From: Akebia trifoliata
Lineage: Eukaryota; Streptophyta; Magnoliopsida; Ranunculales; Lardizabalaceae
Length of the DNA: 64,000 bases
Assembly (NCBI GenBank): GCA_017979445.1
Contig: CM030715.1
Coordinates: forward strand, 13,603,660-13,667,659
Reading direction: 5' to 3'
This document shows positions 1 to 11,060 of this stretch, one piece after another. Position 1 is the stretch's first letter; the number at the start of each line of letters is the position of its first letter. The position numbers were made by a program, and so were the translations under genes. A model generated the notes under the pieces. That model was not told the origin of the DNA. It ran no database searches and was given only the letters and a program-made list of their open reading frames with translations.

Positions 1-172
1 AAATAATGGGCAAGATTTTAAAAATTTATAGGTTTGGTCTCACTAATTGGAATTATAGAAACTGAATTTTGAGGGTAATTGAGGAAAGGATGATGGAAAT
101 CCTTGAGGTCTTCATCTCCAAGGGTTTGTGACAAAATCACCGTCACCATCCATCTTTTATAGATGTTTATAA

Positions 173-186
173 GAGCTCTGATACCA
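173..186 (-). other. Copia-type primer-binding-site-like motif
   Basis: Read on the minus strand the bases are TGGTATCAGAGCTC, which matches the initiator tRNA-Met binding site used by many plant Ty1/copia elements. No clear LTR end (..CA) sits directly next to it and no copia coding sequence follows to the left inside the window. It may be the trace of an old copia insertion or chance. Confidence 0.25.
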
Positions 187-920
187 TTTGACGTAACGGA
201 AGCATGTGAATCAATAAATAAACAAACAATAAGTTGTGAAGAAGATGAAATAAAGAGCTATAAGATATGTAAAAGAGATTTGAAATTGAACTGGTTGAAT
301 TTCATTTTTAAAACTTCTTATATGGATAACTTCATTATAATAATTTAAAAATCTTCTAAAATACTAAAAATTAACATTCCTAATCAATCTATAACATATT
401 ATTGACTTTCTAAACCTATTATAACTCAATTTGCACATTTTTAAGTACTTTTAATTACAGTTTAACAAAGAAATTGAATTTTGACAAAAATATAAACTTA
501 TAAACAAATTAAAGACCAAATAAATTAGAAACTAAACAAAATAAAAAATTTCTAAAGTTGAAATAGAAACTAACTAAAAATCTTTAAAATAATTTAAAAC
601 TAAATTAAATTATAGCCATATGACTAAAATCAAAATTGATCAAATCAAATTGACTCAGTCAAACTTAGTCAATCTGAGCAAATCAAGATAGGTTGATTCG
701 GTCATGAAATTCCTCCTCTTTTCCTTTTTATGGCCCATTTTTCTTGAGAACATCAAGAGCACTCTGTTCTACCTCACGTAAATATCCTACATCAACCAGC
801 CATATTCATAAAATTGTAAATAAAAGAGTCATACAATATTTTTAGAATTATATATTAAGGGTTGGGATTGGAAAAAAATTATTTTCAAAAAAAAAAATTA
901 ATTATAAAATAATACACTAA

Positions 921-1222
921 AACTCCATGTCTATTCCATTTATCAGGCATCTCTTTCTCTCTCTCTCTCTCTTAAATTAAAAAAATTATTCTCTACCTTC
1001 TTAAAAAGTTAAAGAAACACTTTACTTTTGGTCTGTACTTAATATTTTTATATTAAAAATATTTTTTAATATAAACTCCATGTCTATACCAATTATCTAG
1101 CATCTCTCTCTCTATCTCTTAAATTAAAAAAACTAATTCTCTACCTTCTTAAAAAGTTAAAAAAACATTTTACTTTTGGTCTGTATTTAATATTTTTATA
1201 TTAAAAAATATTTTTTAAATCC
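921..1222. repeat. Direct tandem duplication, ~150-bp unit, two copies
   Basis: The unit beginning AACTCCATGTCTAT at 921 starts again at 1074. Both copies run through a CT microsatellite, a shared CTACCTTCTTAAAAAGTTAA block, TTTACTTTTGGTCTGTA and an AT-rich tail. The copies differ by scattered substitutions and by the length of the CT run (longer in the first copy). Confidence 0.85.
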
Positions 1223-2290
1223 CAAAATTAATTAGAAGTGACTTCGATACATCTCTACATTTAGGATATTTTTAGGGGTCAAATATTACGTATTTAACAT
1301 TTATCATATCAAAAAATTCAATAACAAAATATTTTTTAAATCCAAAAATCAATGAAAATAAGTCCCATAAGTTTCTAAATTTTCAATCTTTTAGGATAAC
1401 TTAGATATGCACCACACATTTTGATCAATATTGGAGATACCCTTATGTTTTAAAATCCTATATTTGTTATTCCTTTTAAACAAAAAATTAATTAAAAATA
1501 TTTATAGTTTTTTTTATCAACAACACTCTTTACTATGTTATATATTAATGTTTAACTTAGTAAGATTTATAATCTTACTATGGGTGATTGGCCCACATGG
1601 ATTACCAAATTGACAATCCAATACCACAACCATATAAATTTCATCAAAAAATTAGATTAAAAAAAAATTAAAAAAGTAATCCTTTTTTGGGCTTGATCCC
1701 TGGTGTTGAAAATGGACAGCTACTGTACTCTCAAATTTAAAACTAAAATTCCATAGTGAAAACTAACCTTTTTGAAAAGAAAATTAAAGTTAATAGAATT
1801 TAGTACTCTACAACACTGGAAATTTCATTACTAACTTATTGTGTGAATAAAAAATTCCCTATCGAACTACTTCTATAAAAAAAAATTATAATCACAAGAA
1901 TCAATAAAACTGAGGCTGTGTGAATTGTATCGATAAAATTATTGAATTGTGATGAGGTTTTTATTAACGTGACTCTTGCAAAGAGTAAGATTAACATGAA
2001 TATTTTGATAAGATTACAAATCTTATTAAGGATGTGTGGCGCGCACGTGAACTGCCACGTCAACCCTTAAGAGTTCATGGCATAGATCGAATTTTGGAAA
2101 AAATTTCTATTTTCTAGGCTTTATCTAAGATTATGAAAATGGACGAGCCATCGATCTCATAAATTTAAAATTAAAATCCAACAATGAATATAATTTTTTT
2201 AAAGTCCTTAAATTTTTAGGATTTGCATCACTGTGGCATCGATCATGTTTTTTGATAGAATAATGATAAATCGATTCAAACTCCAATATA

Positions 2291-2383
2291 GTCAATTGAC
2301 ATGGAATGTGCACAAAATAATATATTTTGTCGTATATCTCAAGGAAATTTTTTTGATTTTGTGCACATTCCACGTCAATTGAG
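2291..2383. repeat. Short inverted repeat (27-bp arms)
   Basis: The left arm 2291-2317 and right arm 2357-2383 are reverse complements apart from one internal and one terminal mismatch, separated by about 39 bp. The core GTGCACATTCC is shared. It could form a hairpin and may be the ends of a tiny foldback element. No target duplication was recognised. Confidence 0.6.
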
Positions 2384-2649
2384 TATGTTCGACTATGGTT
2401 TTCTCGGGTCAGTTTATCATGACTGTTTTGGATATTATGTTTACTATTATAGTGAGAAAAGGAGTAGAAGTGGTTCAACTCCAAAATTTGAGTAGCCATA
2501 ACTACCCCCACTTTTATATTTAAATTTAATGTAATGAGAATTATTTTATAAAAGAATCAAGAAAATAACTATCTATGACAGCATGCTTAGTGCACAACAA
2601 AATGAATAAAAGGATTGATAAAAGGGTGTTTGAAGATTACATAGTAAAT

Positions 2650-3102
2650 GGGGATGCATTTTTCACGATCACCTTGAGATTTGAAATCACTCGTGCGCCG
2701 AATTCCTCCTAGATCATCCTTTTGCACTGAAAGACAAAGCCACCGATGCCTAAGTTAGATCTCGTAGAAAGTTCACAAAGTTTTTTATGAGTTAAGATTG
2801 CATACCTTTTGTTATGACTATCCTCCCCATTTATAGAGAAAGAGTTTCTAATCTCACCTCCTTTCTGTTTTGGATAAGACAATGCTAAGTCCCTTGACAA
2901 TAGGAATTTTCCTATGATATTGCGCTCAAATCCCGAAGATCCAGGGATTTGCGCGTCTCTTTCTCCATGATTTCCTTCTTCATAATCATTTCCCAATATA
3001 TGATGACTCGGTAAAAACTTGAACTACCCGATCGTATAGGATACCGGACAATCTTTCAACTTAACTTGCTACTCTTATGGTTAGGGGATTTATTCCTCCA
3101 CA
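2650..3102 (-). repeat. 3' LTR of element T
   Basis: The LTR start (minus strand TGTGGAGG) is fixed at 3102 by comparison with the second copy ending at 17491; bases 2998-3102 match 17392-17491 closely. The far end near 2650 is estimated only, because the matching part of the other LTR was lost. A TATA-like box (TATAAAT on the minus strand) lies at 2829-2835. Confidence 0.7.
2829..2835 (-). promoter_or_regulatory. TATA box in LTR of element T
   Basis: The minus strand reads CTCTATAAATGGGGAGG, a good TATA box within the LTR and about 270 bases from the LTR start, the usual place for the retrotransposon promoter. Confidence 0.5.
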
Positions 3103-3892
3103 ATGCTCCCTTTCGGAAGGTTAGGAGCATTATGTCCTTCTGAAAACCTTAGTAGGGCCATTCCTACTAACACTCGAGTTCCAAAATTCTTGACCTCAGA
3201 TACATGGAACGACATGATTAAATAGGTCGCGTGGTCCCAATGTGCGCATTTATTAACCATTTCACGCATCTTTCACTAATAGGTATGCATTCTTGAGTTG
3301 TTTCCACAGTATGACAAGCATTAAATACAACCGTCTGACATTTAGGGCAATTAAGTTCTTTCCACATGGCGTTCCTGTACTGGCTGGGCATGAGGCGTGT
3401 GCAATGATGGCTAAGACAATCCATAATATTCTCTTTTATCTAGGCGGTTATGACCTTTAGATTAAATGCACATCTCAAGGATATTCCTCCTATAAATATA
3501 TGTTTGTTCCCTTCTCCATTTTACTCTTTTTTTTTCCTAGATTGAAGTGCTGCTAGTTCTTTTTTTTCAATATCTTTCTTCGTTTGATTTTCTTCCAACC
3601 AAAGTTCCTTTATTTCTCATTTCTTACTCAAGGTACGGTACCCCTTCTATCTTCTCTATCTTGTAATTATTCTTCATATTTTTTATGCTATAAAGCCCCA
3701 AATAACCATGGGTAAAAACCATATACCCATGTTAGACCATCTATGGATGAGTTCCGAGTTATATACTTCATTCCAGAATTTGTGGTTACGGAGTGGTGTG
3801 ACTTCCCTGACCACAACAAAACTTGAGAAAAGATACAACTGTCGTCCTTTGGGGTCAGTTCAAAGTAGGTCTTAAGGTTCCCCCTCCCCCCA
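3103..3892. other. Junction between T 3' LTR and antisense ORF
   Basis: No intact frame is visible. The plus strand contains a plausible promoter region for the antisense ORF (TATAAATATA at about 3492-3501, then pyrimidine-rich sequence) and the degenerate start of that ORF from about 3700, including GTATATACTTCATTCCAG-like splice-site-rich text. The minus-strand frame at 3218-3424 has no recognisable domain. Confidence 0.4.
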
Positions 3893-5518
3893 TTGACCCT
3901 TGAAGTCCTTAACTTTTACCACAAAGCTCTTAGTCAAATGACGAGGAACATCTTTCGCTTGATATTCATGATTGAGCTGATGAATTCACGACTTCCTGAA
4001 GACCCAAAGCTTGGTTTAATTGATATTTGGGCTCACTACAAGCTCTCCAACGCCTCCAAACAACTTAGATTCTTCTACTTGATGAAGAGAAAAGGGCAGG
4101 AGGTTCTACTCCAACTTTCCGAGACAGACAAGGAGTGGTTTTTGTACCTAGTCAAGCTTATAGGGTCCTGGGAATAAGGCCACTCCACTCCCGTCCTTAA
4201 AAATCATTACTTTAATTGGTTGGGTAAGAATACTCAACGTATTTTCTTCCTTTATTCGTTGATTTTCCCATTCCCAAACTTACTCACTTTTCCTCTGCAG
4301 GTGTTAAGGACAAGAACCCCCTCTCGCTCCTGTGCTTGAATCCATCCTCGTGGATAGGGAATTCAGGGAAAAACTTATATCTCTCTTGTCGATTCTTTTT
4401 CTCACTACCCTTCTAAGATCAGGAAAAGGATCTTCTCATCCTCATCCTTAGACCATTATCTTTTCTTTCGCCCATATCCTCATCTTTTTCCCTTAGGAGT
4501 TCTAACAAAAAATCCGAGGAAAAGATGGCATCCCAACTGATTACTCGGAACCTTCTGCGCACAAGTGCCCTACCCCCAAAATTTCCCCTACCCCTATTTC
4601 CATCGTGCCTCCCACCGACCCTTCTCCTCATTTCCCAGAGCCCTCAACACATATTCAGCTAGGATGTGAGGACCAGCCACGTCAACCGGCGCATTCCAGC
4701 CCTAATCAACAAGGTAAGAAGCAAAAGAAGGCTCCTTTTACTGTCGACCAAGATATTCCTGTTAAAGGTACCCGTCTATCAGGTACTACTCTTAAGGAGA
4801 AGGTCCTGGTGGTGAAGATCCCCCTCGAGGCATCAACCTTGTCTAATGCCAAAGTTGCCCGGGGGCTTCTAGAAGGAAGTCTCCTTCCCTCGGACAAGAA
4901 AATGACCATTGACCTTCTGGAGAAGGATCCTATGGCCTTTTTGGATGATCTCTACAGCCATATGACCAGGGTGATTTGTTCATCCACGTTTTTTTTTTCT
5001 TTAGGCTCTTCCAATCTGCATTTCCTTAATCGATTTCATTTTCTAGGCTCAACATGAGTTATTCACTCTTGTTAGAAACATGATAGATGTGCTTAAGGAC
5101 GTTCGTTCCTCTCACCAATCACTGGAGGCAAAGGAAAAAGGGAGACTTCTGACCTTAAGGGTCAAGTGGACAGTTTTCAAGAGAAGCTTGTGAGTCTGTA
5201 GAATCAAATGACTCAGAGTTATCTGACTTTCGAAGGTTGCTTAGATCGAATGAAGAAAAAGGCTGAAGAGAATGAGAAGATACATCGTAAGGTCCTCAAG
5301 GAGCAGAGGGCTGACCATTAAAATCAGCTGGACAAAAACGTGAAAGAATGGGAAGACCCATTGGAAGAAGAGAGGAAGCTAACCATTAAGCTAGAAGCTA
5401 ATCTTTGTGAACTCCAAGCAACCTCTGGTTTCCCGACCATTCCCTTTCTACCCCCATTGCCTACTGACAAAGATCCTTCTTCTTCTTCATTAAATAATAC
5501 CGATCTTGAAGTAAAATG
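3700..5518 (+). pseudogene. Antisense accessory ORF of element T (putative gypsy-type transposon / PMD-like protein)
   Basis: This gene is opposite to the pol of its own element and lies between integrase and 3' LTR, where Tat-lineage elements carry an antisense accessory ORF. Visible coding pieces are 3893-4177 (94 codons, hydrophobic-helical core with SKQLRFFYLMKRKG), 4605-4960 (proline-rich, then basic, then SNAKVARGLLEGSLLPSDKK) and 5048-5518 (coiled-coil-like: KKKAEENEKIHRKVLKEQ, EEERKLTIKLEANL, ending in serine-rich tail and stop). Introns look likely: a donor GGTAAGA near 4225 with acceptor CTCTGCAG near 4300, and an acceptor TTTTCTAG near 5047. The family is annotated in databases as Transposase_28-like; the domain assignment is from the layout and the look of the protein, not from a search. 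Stops and frame changes make it a pseudogene. Confidence 0.55.
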
Positions 5519-5642
5519 ACTTGCCCTGTAAACTTTCTTTTCTGATGTAACTGCTCTGTATATTAATGAAAGTTTTGTTTTGTTAATTTTATAGGTCTGA
5601 TGATTTCTTTGTCAGCATCTAACTTTTTCCTAACCTTATTCA

Positions 5643-6065
5643 GATTTTGCAACACTCACCTCATAGAGTGATACTTGGGTTCAAAAGGAACCGATCTTAT
5701 TCGAATTTCGCATCACTTATCTCATAGAGAAATGCTCAGGTCCAAGAAGAACTGACCTTATTTAGATTTCGCATCACTCACCTCATAGAGTGATGCTCGA
5801 GTTTGTGGAGAATCGGCCATATTGGGTTTCGCATCGCTCACCTCATAGAACGACGCTCGGGTTCGTGAGGAACCGATCATATTGGGTTTCGCATCGCTCA
5901 CGTCATCGAGCGATGCTCGGGTCCATGAGGAACCAGACATATTGGGTTTCGCGTCCCTCACTCATAGAGCGATGGTCGGGTTTATAAGGAACTAGCCATA
6001 TTGGGTTTCGCATCGCTCACCTCATAGAGTGACGTTCAGCTCTGTGAGGAATCAGCCATATTAGG
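5643..6065. repeat. Tandem repeat, ~60-bp unit, about 7 copies
   Basis: The unit runs through TTTCGCATCGCTCACCTCAT, then AGAGCGATGCTCGGGT and a GAGGAACCGACCATATTGGG block. Copies are diverged by several substitutions each, the outer ones most. It sits between integrase and the antisense ORF of element T. The frames on either strand across it (5758-5987) are repeat translations, not genes. Confidence 0.85.
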
Positions 6066-6239
6066 TTTACAAATTTTTGGACAATAGACATCTTTAATAA
6101 AGGGATTTAGATAGATATCGAGGAATCTCTCATAATTTATGCAAAATCTTAACAAACATTAAACATGGGAACTAATCTAAGCTGTTTTGAGTGATAGTCT
6201 TAAAAGTAAATCCTACCTACCAGACTTTAACTTATCTTT

Positions 6240-7880
6240 ACTGAAAGTACTTCTTAAGGTTGAAGGCGTTCCATGGTGATTCGATTGAATCCCTTGCCAT
6301 TGTTTTTAAGTAATACGTCCCTACCTATCTGATCTTGTCTATCATATATGGTCCTACCCAATTTTCCCCGAGCTTTCTATTATTCGACACCTGTGTGTTT
6401 TGGAAGACTTTCCTCAGCACAAGGTCTCCCTGCTTAAACACTTTCCTTCAAGTCTTCCGATCATAGGATCTCTTTAATACCTGGTGATATCTTTCGAGCC
6501 TTTCTACTACTATTTTCCCTTGTCTCTTCCATCTAGTCCAAGTTCTGAATCGACAGTTCTTCATTTAATATGTCACTAGTGACTTGTGTTCGACCTGTAG
6601 GTACTTGAACCTCTGTTGGGATCATAGCTTCCATCCCATAGGTCAGAGTGAAGGGAGACGTTCCCGTTCCCCTTCGTACGGTAGTTCAGTATGCCCATAG
6701 CATGCTGTGTAGTTCGTTTGCCCATCGCCCTTTTTTTTCATCAAACCTCTTCTTTAAGTTTTTGAACATTGCCTTGTTGGATGCCTCTACTTGCCCGTTC
6801 CCCTGGGGATACCTCGGGTTGAACTTATCCTTTGAATTTGGTACTCTCAATAGTAAGCGAAGGGCCTATTTACCTTTGAACTACCTCCTATTATCAGTTA
6901 TGACGGTGTACGATATCCTGAACTTGGTTATGATGCGTTCTCATAGGAACTTCACCACTTCCTCCTCCCGAATTCGGGACAATGGAACGGCTTCTATCCA
7001 CTTAGTGAAATAATTTGTTCCAACAAACAAGAATTCCCTCTTCCCAATTTCTCAAGGAAATGGACCCATTATGTCTAGCCCCAATATGGCGAAGGGTTAG
7101 GGATTGAGTATCGGTGGAGATCTTCCGAGGGTCGTCATATCATGTGTGCATGTCTCTGGTATTTATCACATCTCTGAACGTATTTCTTAGCATCCTCCTA
7201 CATGTAAGGCCAGTAGTATCCTTGTGAGAAATCCTTGTGAGCCAGTGATCTACCTTCCGAGTGGTTTCCATAGGTCCCTTCGCGTATCTCGCCGAGGATC
7301 AACTGTGTTTTTTCAGAACTTATATACTTCATCTATGAAAACATACTGGTAGAAATCCCGACCTAAGATAGCTTATGATCTCATCTTTCCAGCTTGATCC
7401 TTAGTATACCTACATGCAATCTTCTTTTCTCTTTGGATTAATGCTTGCCCAAGCTTGAAATTCTACGAGAATAGTTTGGACCTCTGTATCTCCCAGCATT
7501 GAGGCTATGTATGCCAATGAGTCTATGTTGCGATTGTCATCTCTGAATATTCTAGATATTTTCACTTTTTTTAAACTAGCCAATTTCTTTTCAGATAAGT
7601 TTTACGTACTTGGCCATCCTAGCATCCTTCACATGGTATGCTTATCCGCACTACCCAACAACGAGCTGGGAGTCAGAGTAGACCTGTACTTCCGGATCTT
7701 TAAATCCTAGGCCATTCTCATCCCACCAAGCATTCCCTCGTACTCTGCTTTGTTGTTCAATGCTTCGAAACTGAGCTTTACAATTTTTTCTAGACGATTG
7801 TTACTGGTTCCGTTGCAGATCTGCCCTAATTTGCGCTAATAACTATTGGACGCCCAAAATAGGCTGGTTGTCTTGCCCAT
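6240..7880 (-). pseudogene. RNase H-integrase remnant of element T pol
   Basis: Read on the minus strand from 7880, the RNase H part shows KAEYEGMLGGMRMA followed by SDSQLVVG, the usual plant Ty3/gypsy signature with the acidic residues of the active site. The integrase follows: a GYYWPYM zinc-region remnant and QRCDKYQ near 7200, FGILGLDIMGPFP, FVGTNYFTKWIEAVPLSRI and ITDNRR around 7100-6900 (core with catalytic Asp), and the C-terminal KLGENWVGPYMIDKI and PWNAFNLKKYF near 6350-6250. Many stops and frameshifts interrupt it. The 5' end is cut at 7880 inside RNase H by the inverted LTR A. Identification as Ty3/gypsy integrase is secure; function is lost. Confidence 0.85.
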
Positions 7881-8317
7881 TGAAAGCGCCCTCGATCCGT
7901 GGGGTGCGCGGATCCTCTTTTGACCCTTGAGGTTTGGGAGTCACCACCTAGTTATTACGGTCTAGGAGCCAAACTGACTCTAAAACGGATAAAAAAACTA
8001 ATCTACTACAGAAAAACTGAATCCGGGGATCACATTACGGGGTTGGAAGGTGTTAGGCACCAACCCCGCCTGGTCAATGCCGGTCTCTACTTATCCCAAA
8101 TAAGACTACATTGCTAATTACAAAACCTAGATAAAAATATAACAGAAATGTACCTTCGATACGCAAAGGTTCTATTCCCTCAGATCTGGTGAAACTGCTC
8201 CTTGTATCGTACTCCTTGCTTCGTTTTGCCTCCAGATCTGATTTCTGATCTCCGAGGCAAGGTATTTCCTTCTTGGATCTGGATTCTTCGAATTTGTTAT
8301 GGATTCTGGGGTGTTTT
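7881..8317 (-). mobile_element. LTR end A, inverted relative to element B
   Basis: From TGAAAGCGCC at 7881 the sequence is the reverse complement of the last ~440 bases of the B-family LTR (compare 8400-8797 and 16950-17386): CGCACCCC ends, the CACCAACCCCG block and the GAACGAAGCAAGGAGTAC block are all present inverted. It is the 3' end of a minus-strand LTR that joins head-to-head with the truncated 5' LTR of B at about 8317. The flank on the left (CCCAT) is inside T RNase H. I infer a second B-family insertion, mostly lost by recombination with B. Confidence 0.8.
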
Positions 8318-8797
8318 TTAGGCTAAAGAACACCTAAAAGCCCTCCAAAAATGTCCCAAAATCCACAACAAACTTGAAGAGTTCAGATCTAAGAAAGTAG
8401 AGATACCTTACCTCGGAAATCAGAAATCAAATCTGGAGACAGAACGAAGCAAGGAGTACGGTACAAGTAGCAATTTCTGTCGGATCTGAGGGAACAAAGT
8501 CTTTCCTATCGGAAAGGTATAAATTTTTTTTATTATTTATTTATTATTATCTAGGTTATTAGCAATGTAATTTATTTGGGAAGTTAGTAGAGACCGGCTT
8601 TGGCCAGACGGGGTTGGTGGCTAACACCTTCCAACCCCGTAACATGATCCCCGAATTCAGTTTTTTCTGTTATAGATTAGTCTTTTATCTGTTTAGAGTC
8701 ATTGATCGGTTCCTAAACCGTAAAAACTAGGTGGCGACTCTCAAACCTCAAGGGTCAAAAGAGGATCCGCGCACCCCGCGGATCGAGGGCGCTTTCA
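8318..8797 (+). repeat. Truncated 5' LTR of element B
   Basis: It aligns with 16908-17386 of the 3' LTR with few differences, and ends ..GGGCGCTTTCA. The first ~1320 bases of the LTR are missing; in their place is the inverted LTR A. The missing part includes the TATA box, so this copy has probably lost its promoter. Confidence 0.85.
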
Positions 8798-8798
8798 G

Positions 8799-8816
8799 TG
8801 GCGACTCCACTGGAGA
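8799..8816 (+). promoter_or_regulatory. Primer-binding site, tRNA-Arg type
   Basis: TGGCGACTCCACTGGAGA follows the LTR end by one base. It differs at one position from the site at 40334-40351. From memory of plant tRNA-Arg(ACG), whose 3' end reads CCCCAGTGGAGTCG plus CCA, this is the minus-strand primer site typical of Tat/Ogre elements. Confidence 0.8.
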
Positions 8817-9044
8817 CTATTGAGGATCAGACTTGAAAAACCCCAAGTATGGGAACATTGCCAGGATGACCTAGTTTTTTATTATTTAGTTTGACTTATT
8901 TTATTTATTTATTTGTTTATTTATTTATTTTTGTGGCTAGATTGTGGATGATTTTTGGTATTGTATTTTTGTCCAATTAAGGGTCACTTTTTGATGACCC
9001 CTAAATAATGAGAGATTCAAATTGACATATGAAAATGATGGAAT

Positions 9045-9800
9045 GATGAAGGTTGGGACAGCAATGTTAAAATATTTTTACTGAATATTTTAGTAAGAAT
9101 TAAGTCTGGGCACCTATTAATAAAATGTAGATCCCATCGAGTAGATTAATTTAGAACCTGAATTCACTCGATTTCGCTATCGGGAGCCTAAGATATCATC
9201 GATGCAAGTTCAATATGTAAATCTGGAATTAATGCTCAATGAAGATTGGAACAGCAACGTTAAAATATTTTTATAGAACGTTCTAATAAGAATTATGTCT
9301 GGGCACCTCTTAATAAAATGTAGATCTTATCGAGTAGATTAATTTAGAACTTGAATTCACTCAATTTCGTTATCGAGAGCTTTAGATATCATCGATGCAA
9401 GTTCAATCTGTAAATATGAAATTTCTGCTAAATGAAGATTGGAACAATAATGTTAAAACGTTTTACAGAATATTCTAGTAATAATTAACTCTGGAAACCT
9501 TTAATAAAATGTAGATCTCATCGAGTAGATAAATTTGGAATCTGAATTCGCTCGATTTCGTTATCAGGAGCCTTGGATATCATCGATGCAAGTTTAATAT
9601 GTAAATCTGGAATTTCTGCTGAATGAATATTGGGATAGCAATGTTAAAACGTTTTTACAGAATATTCTGTTCAGAATTATGTCTGGGCACCTATTAATAA
9701 AATGTAGATCCCATCGAGTAGATAAATTTAGAATTTGAATTCACTCGATTTCGTTGTCGGGAGCTTTAGATATCATCGATGCAAGTTCAGATTGTATTTT
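9045..9800. repeat. Tandem repeat in leader of B, ~192-bp unit, 4 copies
   Basis: Units begin near 9052, 9238, 9430 and 9624. Each carries GGAACAGCAATGTTAAAA-like, GTCTGGGCACCTATTAATAA, AAATGTAGATCCCATCGAGT and ATATCATCGATGCAAGTTCA blocks. Copies are 85-90% alike by eye. No coding sequence is present. Confidence 0.85.
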
Positions 9801-10199
9801 TCTAATTCACAGAAAATCCAAATTTATCTAGTGTTAACATAGTTAATGTTCCTGAGAGCAAGTTCATTTGGCACTAGGATCTTTCTCTTTGATTTTCTTT
9901 TGGGTTGTGTTTCTAGTTTGTTTTTATAATTAAAAAAAAAAAAAAAGGCTCATCGCTCCTGATCTCAACAATTATCATTCTATCATCAATGTAACATCTA
10001 TTGGAATCTCGATTTATTTTGGATCACCCAAAAGTGATCATTGATTGGATCTTAAAAATTATAAAAATGCCATGATCATTAATTGATTTGCCATGATTTT
10101 GATTCATATATATTTTGATGTACATGCTTTAATCTTGATTTTAATGCTTTGGATATTTATGTTGTATGATCACATTTTCTAATACTCATATTTTAATGG
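9801..10199. other. AT-rich leader spacer of element B
   Basis: I see nothing coding here. It contains an A-run (9930-9944) and T-rich text resembling 41270-41690 in the leader of P2 (for example the CCATGATTT and TTTGATCTA blocks). Confidence 0.5.
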
Positions 10200-11060
10200 T
10201 TTGATCTAACTTATGGGCCCATTTGTTTGAAAAAGTCCCGGGCACACCCCACCCTGTTTTGCACACACCACATGCACGTTTACTGTTTTGCACACTTACA
10301 CGTCCTATATAGCCAACGTGGTACTAGTGCGTGGCCCGATCACTTCGGAGATGAGACGTCATTCATGAAAACCACAACTCCAGTCACGTACCTTAGGGTA
10401 TATCAAACTGGGGCATCAATACTGTCTGATCAGGTGATTCTGAGAGATGTATTGATGTACCCAGGCTAGAGCGACCTGAGCCTTTTACCTATTGTGAACC
10501 ACACAGTCACATGTCCCGATTGCCAACGTAGTACTAGTACGTGGTCGGTCCCCTCGTGGGATGCCAAACCATTTATGAAAACTACAACTCTTGACTCGTA
10601 CCCATAGATGTAAAAGATAATCTAAGTATATCAATTGCACTTCTTGGTCAAAACCGGTGCCTAAGCAAGATCTTGCCCCGCTATACCCTACTATACGAGG
10701 GGGATAGACTACGTCTATTCTAGACGAGAGGTATTTAAGTGGGCCCTTGCTCAGCATTATGCGCCACCTCTCAACTGGAGATCGAACTGACTGTTTTTGG
10801 CTTCAGAGAAGTGAGTTGAGGTTTTAGATTATCACCTATACGGTATATCAAACCAAGTCACCACGTATCGAAAGGTATATAGGTGTGCTTGGGCAAGGGT
10901 GGTCAGATAAAAATGCATTGCACGTAGTAAGCTTAGAGTCTAGAAACCTTCCCTGTAGGTCACGACTCGAACTTATCGTGGGTGTTTTCGGGTTGTTTAT
11001 TGAATGGAACCTTTGGATCGATGAATATATGTGAATGATGTGAATGATGAGATCAAAGTG
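10200..11060 (+). repeat. Leader module of B shared with P2
   Basis: This block (GGGCCCATT.., TGAAAACCACAACTC.., CAGTCACATGTCCC.., GTCTATTCTAGACGAGAGGT.., GGTCACGACTCGAACTTATC) is homologous to 41700-42500 in the leader of P2, in the same orientation and order. No continuous ORF spans either copy, so it is probably an untranslated leader rather than gag. It shows that the B and P2 families are related. Confidence 0.75.

Larger units (their letters stand above)
1..2649. other. AT-rich intergenic DNA without a recognisable gene
   Basis: No open reading frame here resembles a known family. The short frames are AT-driven and contain no domain motif. The stretch holds a direct duplication (921-1222), a short inverted repeat (2291-2383) and a minus-strand tRNA-Met-type primer-binding-like site (173-186). 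It is probably decayed transposon DNA, but I cannot assign it. Confidence 0.6.

Noticed and set aside
173..186. Full copia element at the left edge
   Set aside because: Only a primer-site-like motif; no LTR end beside it and no copia coding text.
5758..5987. Repetitive frames encoding DAKPNM-type repeats
   Set aside because: Translation of the ~60-bp tandem repeat in element T; frames are short and broken.
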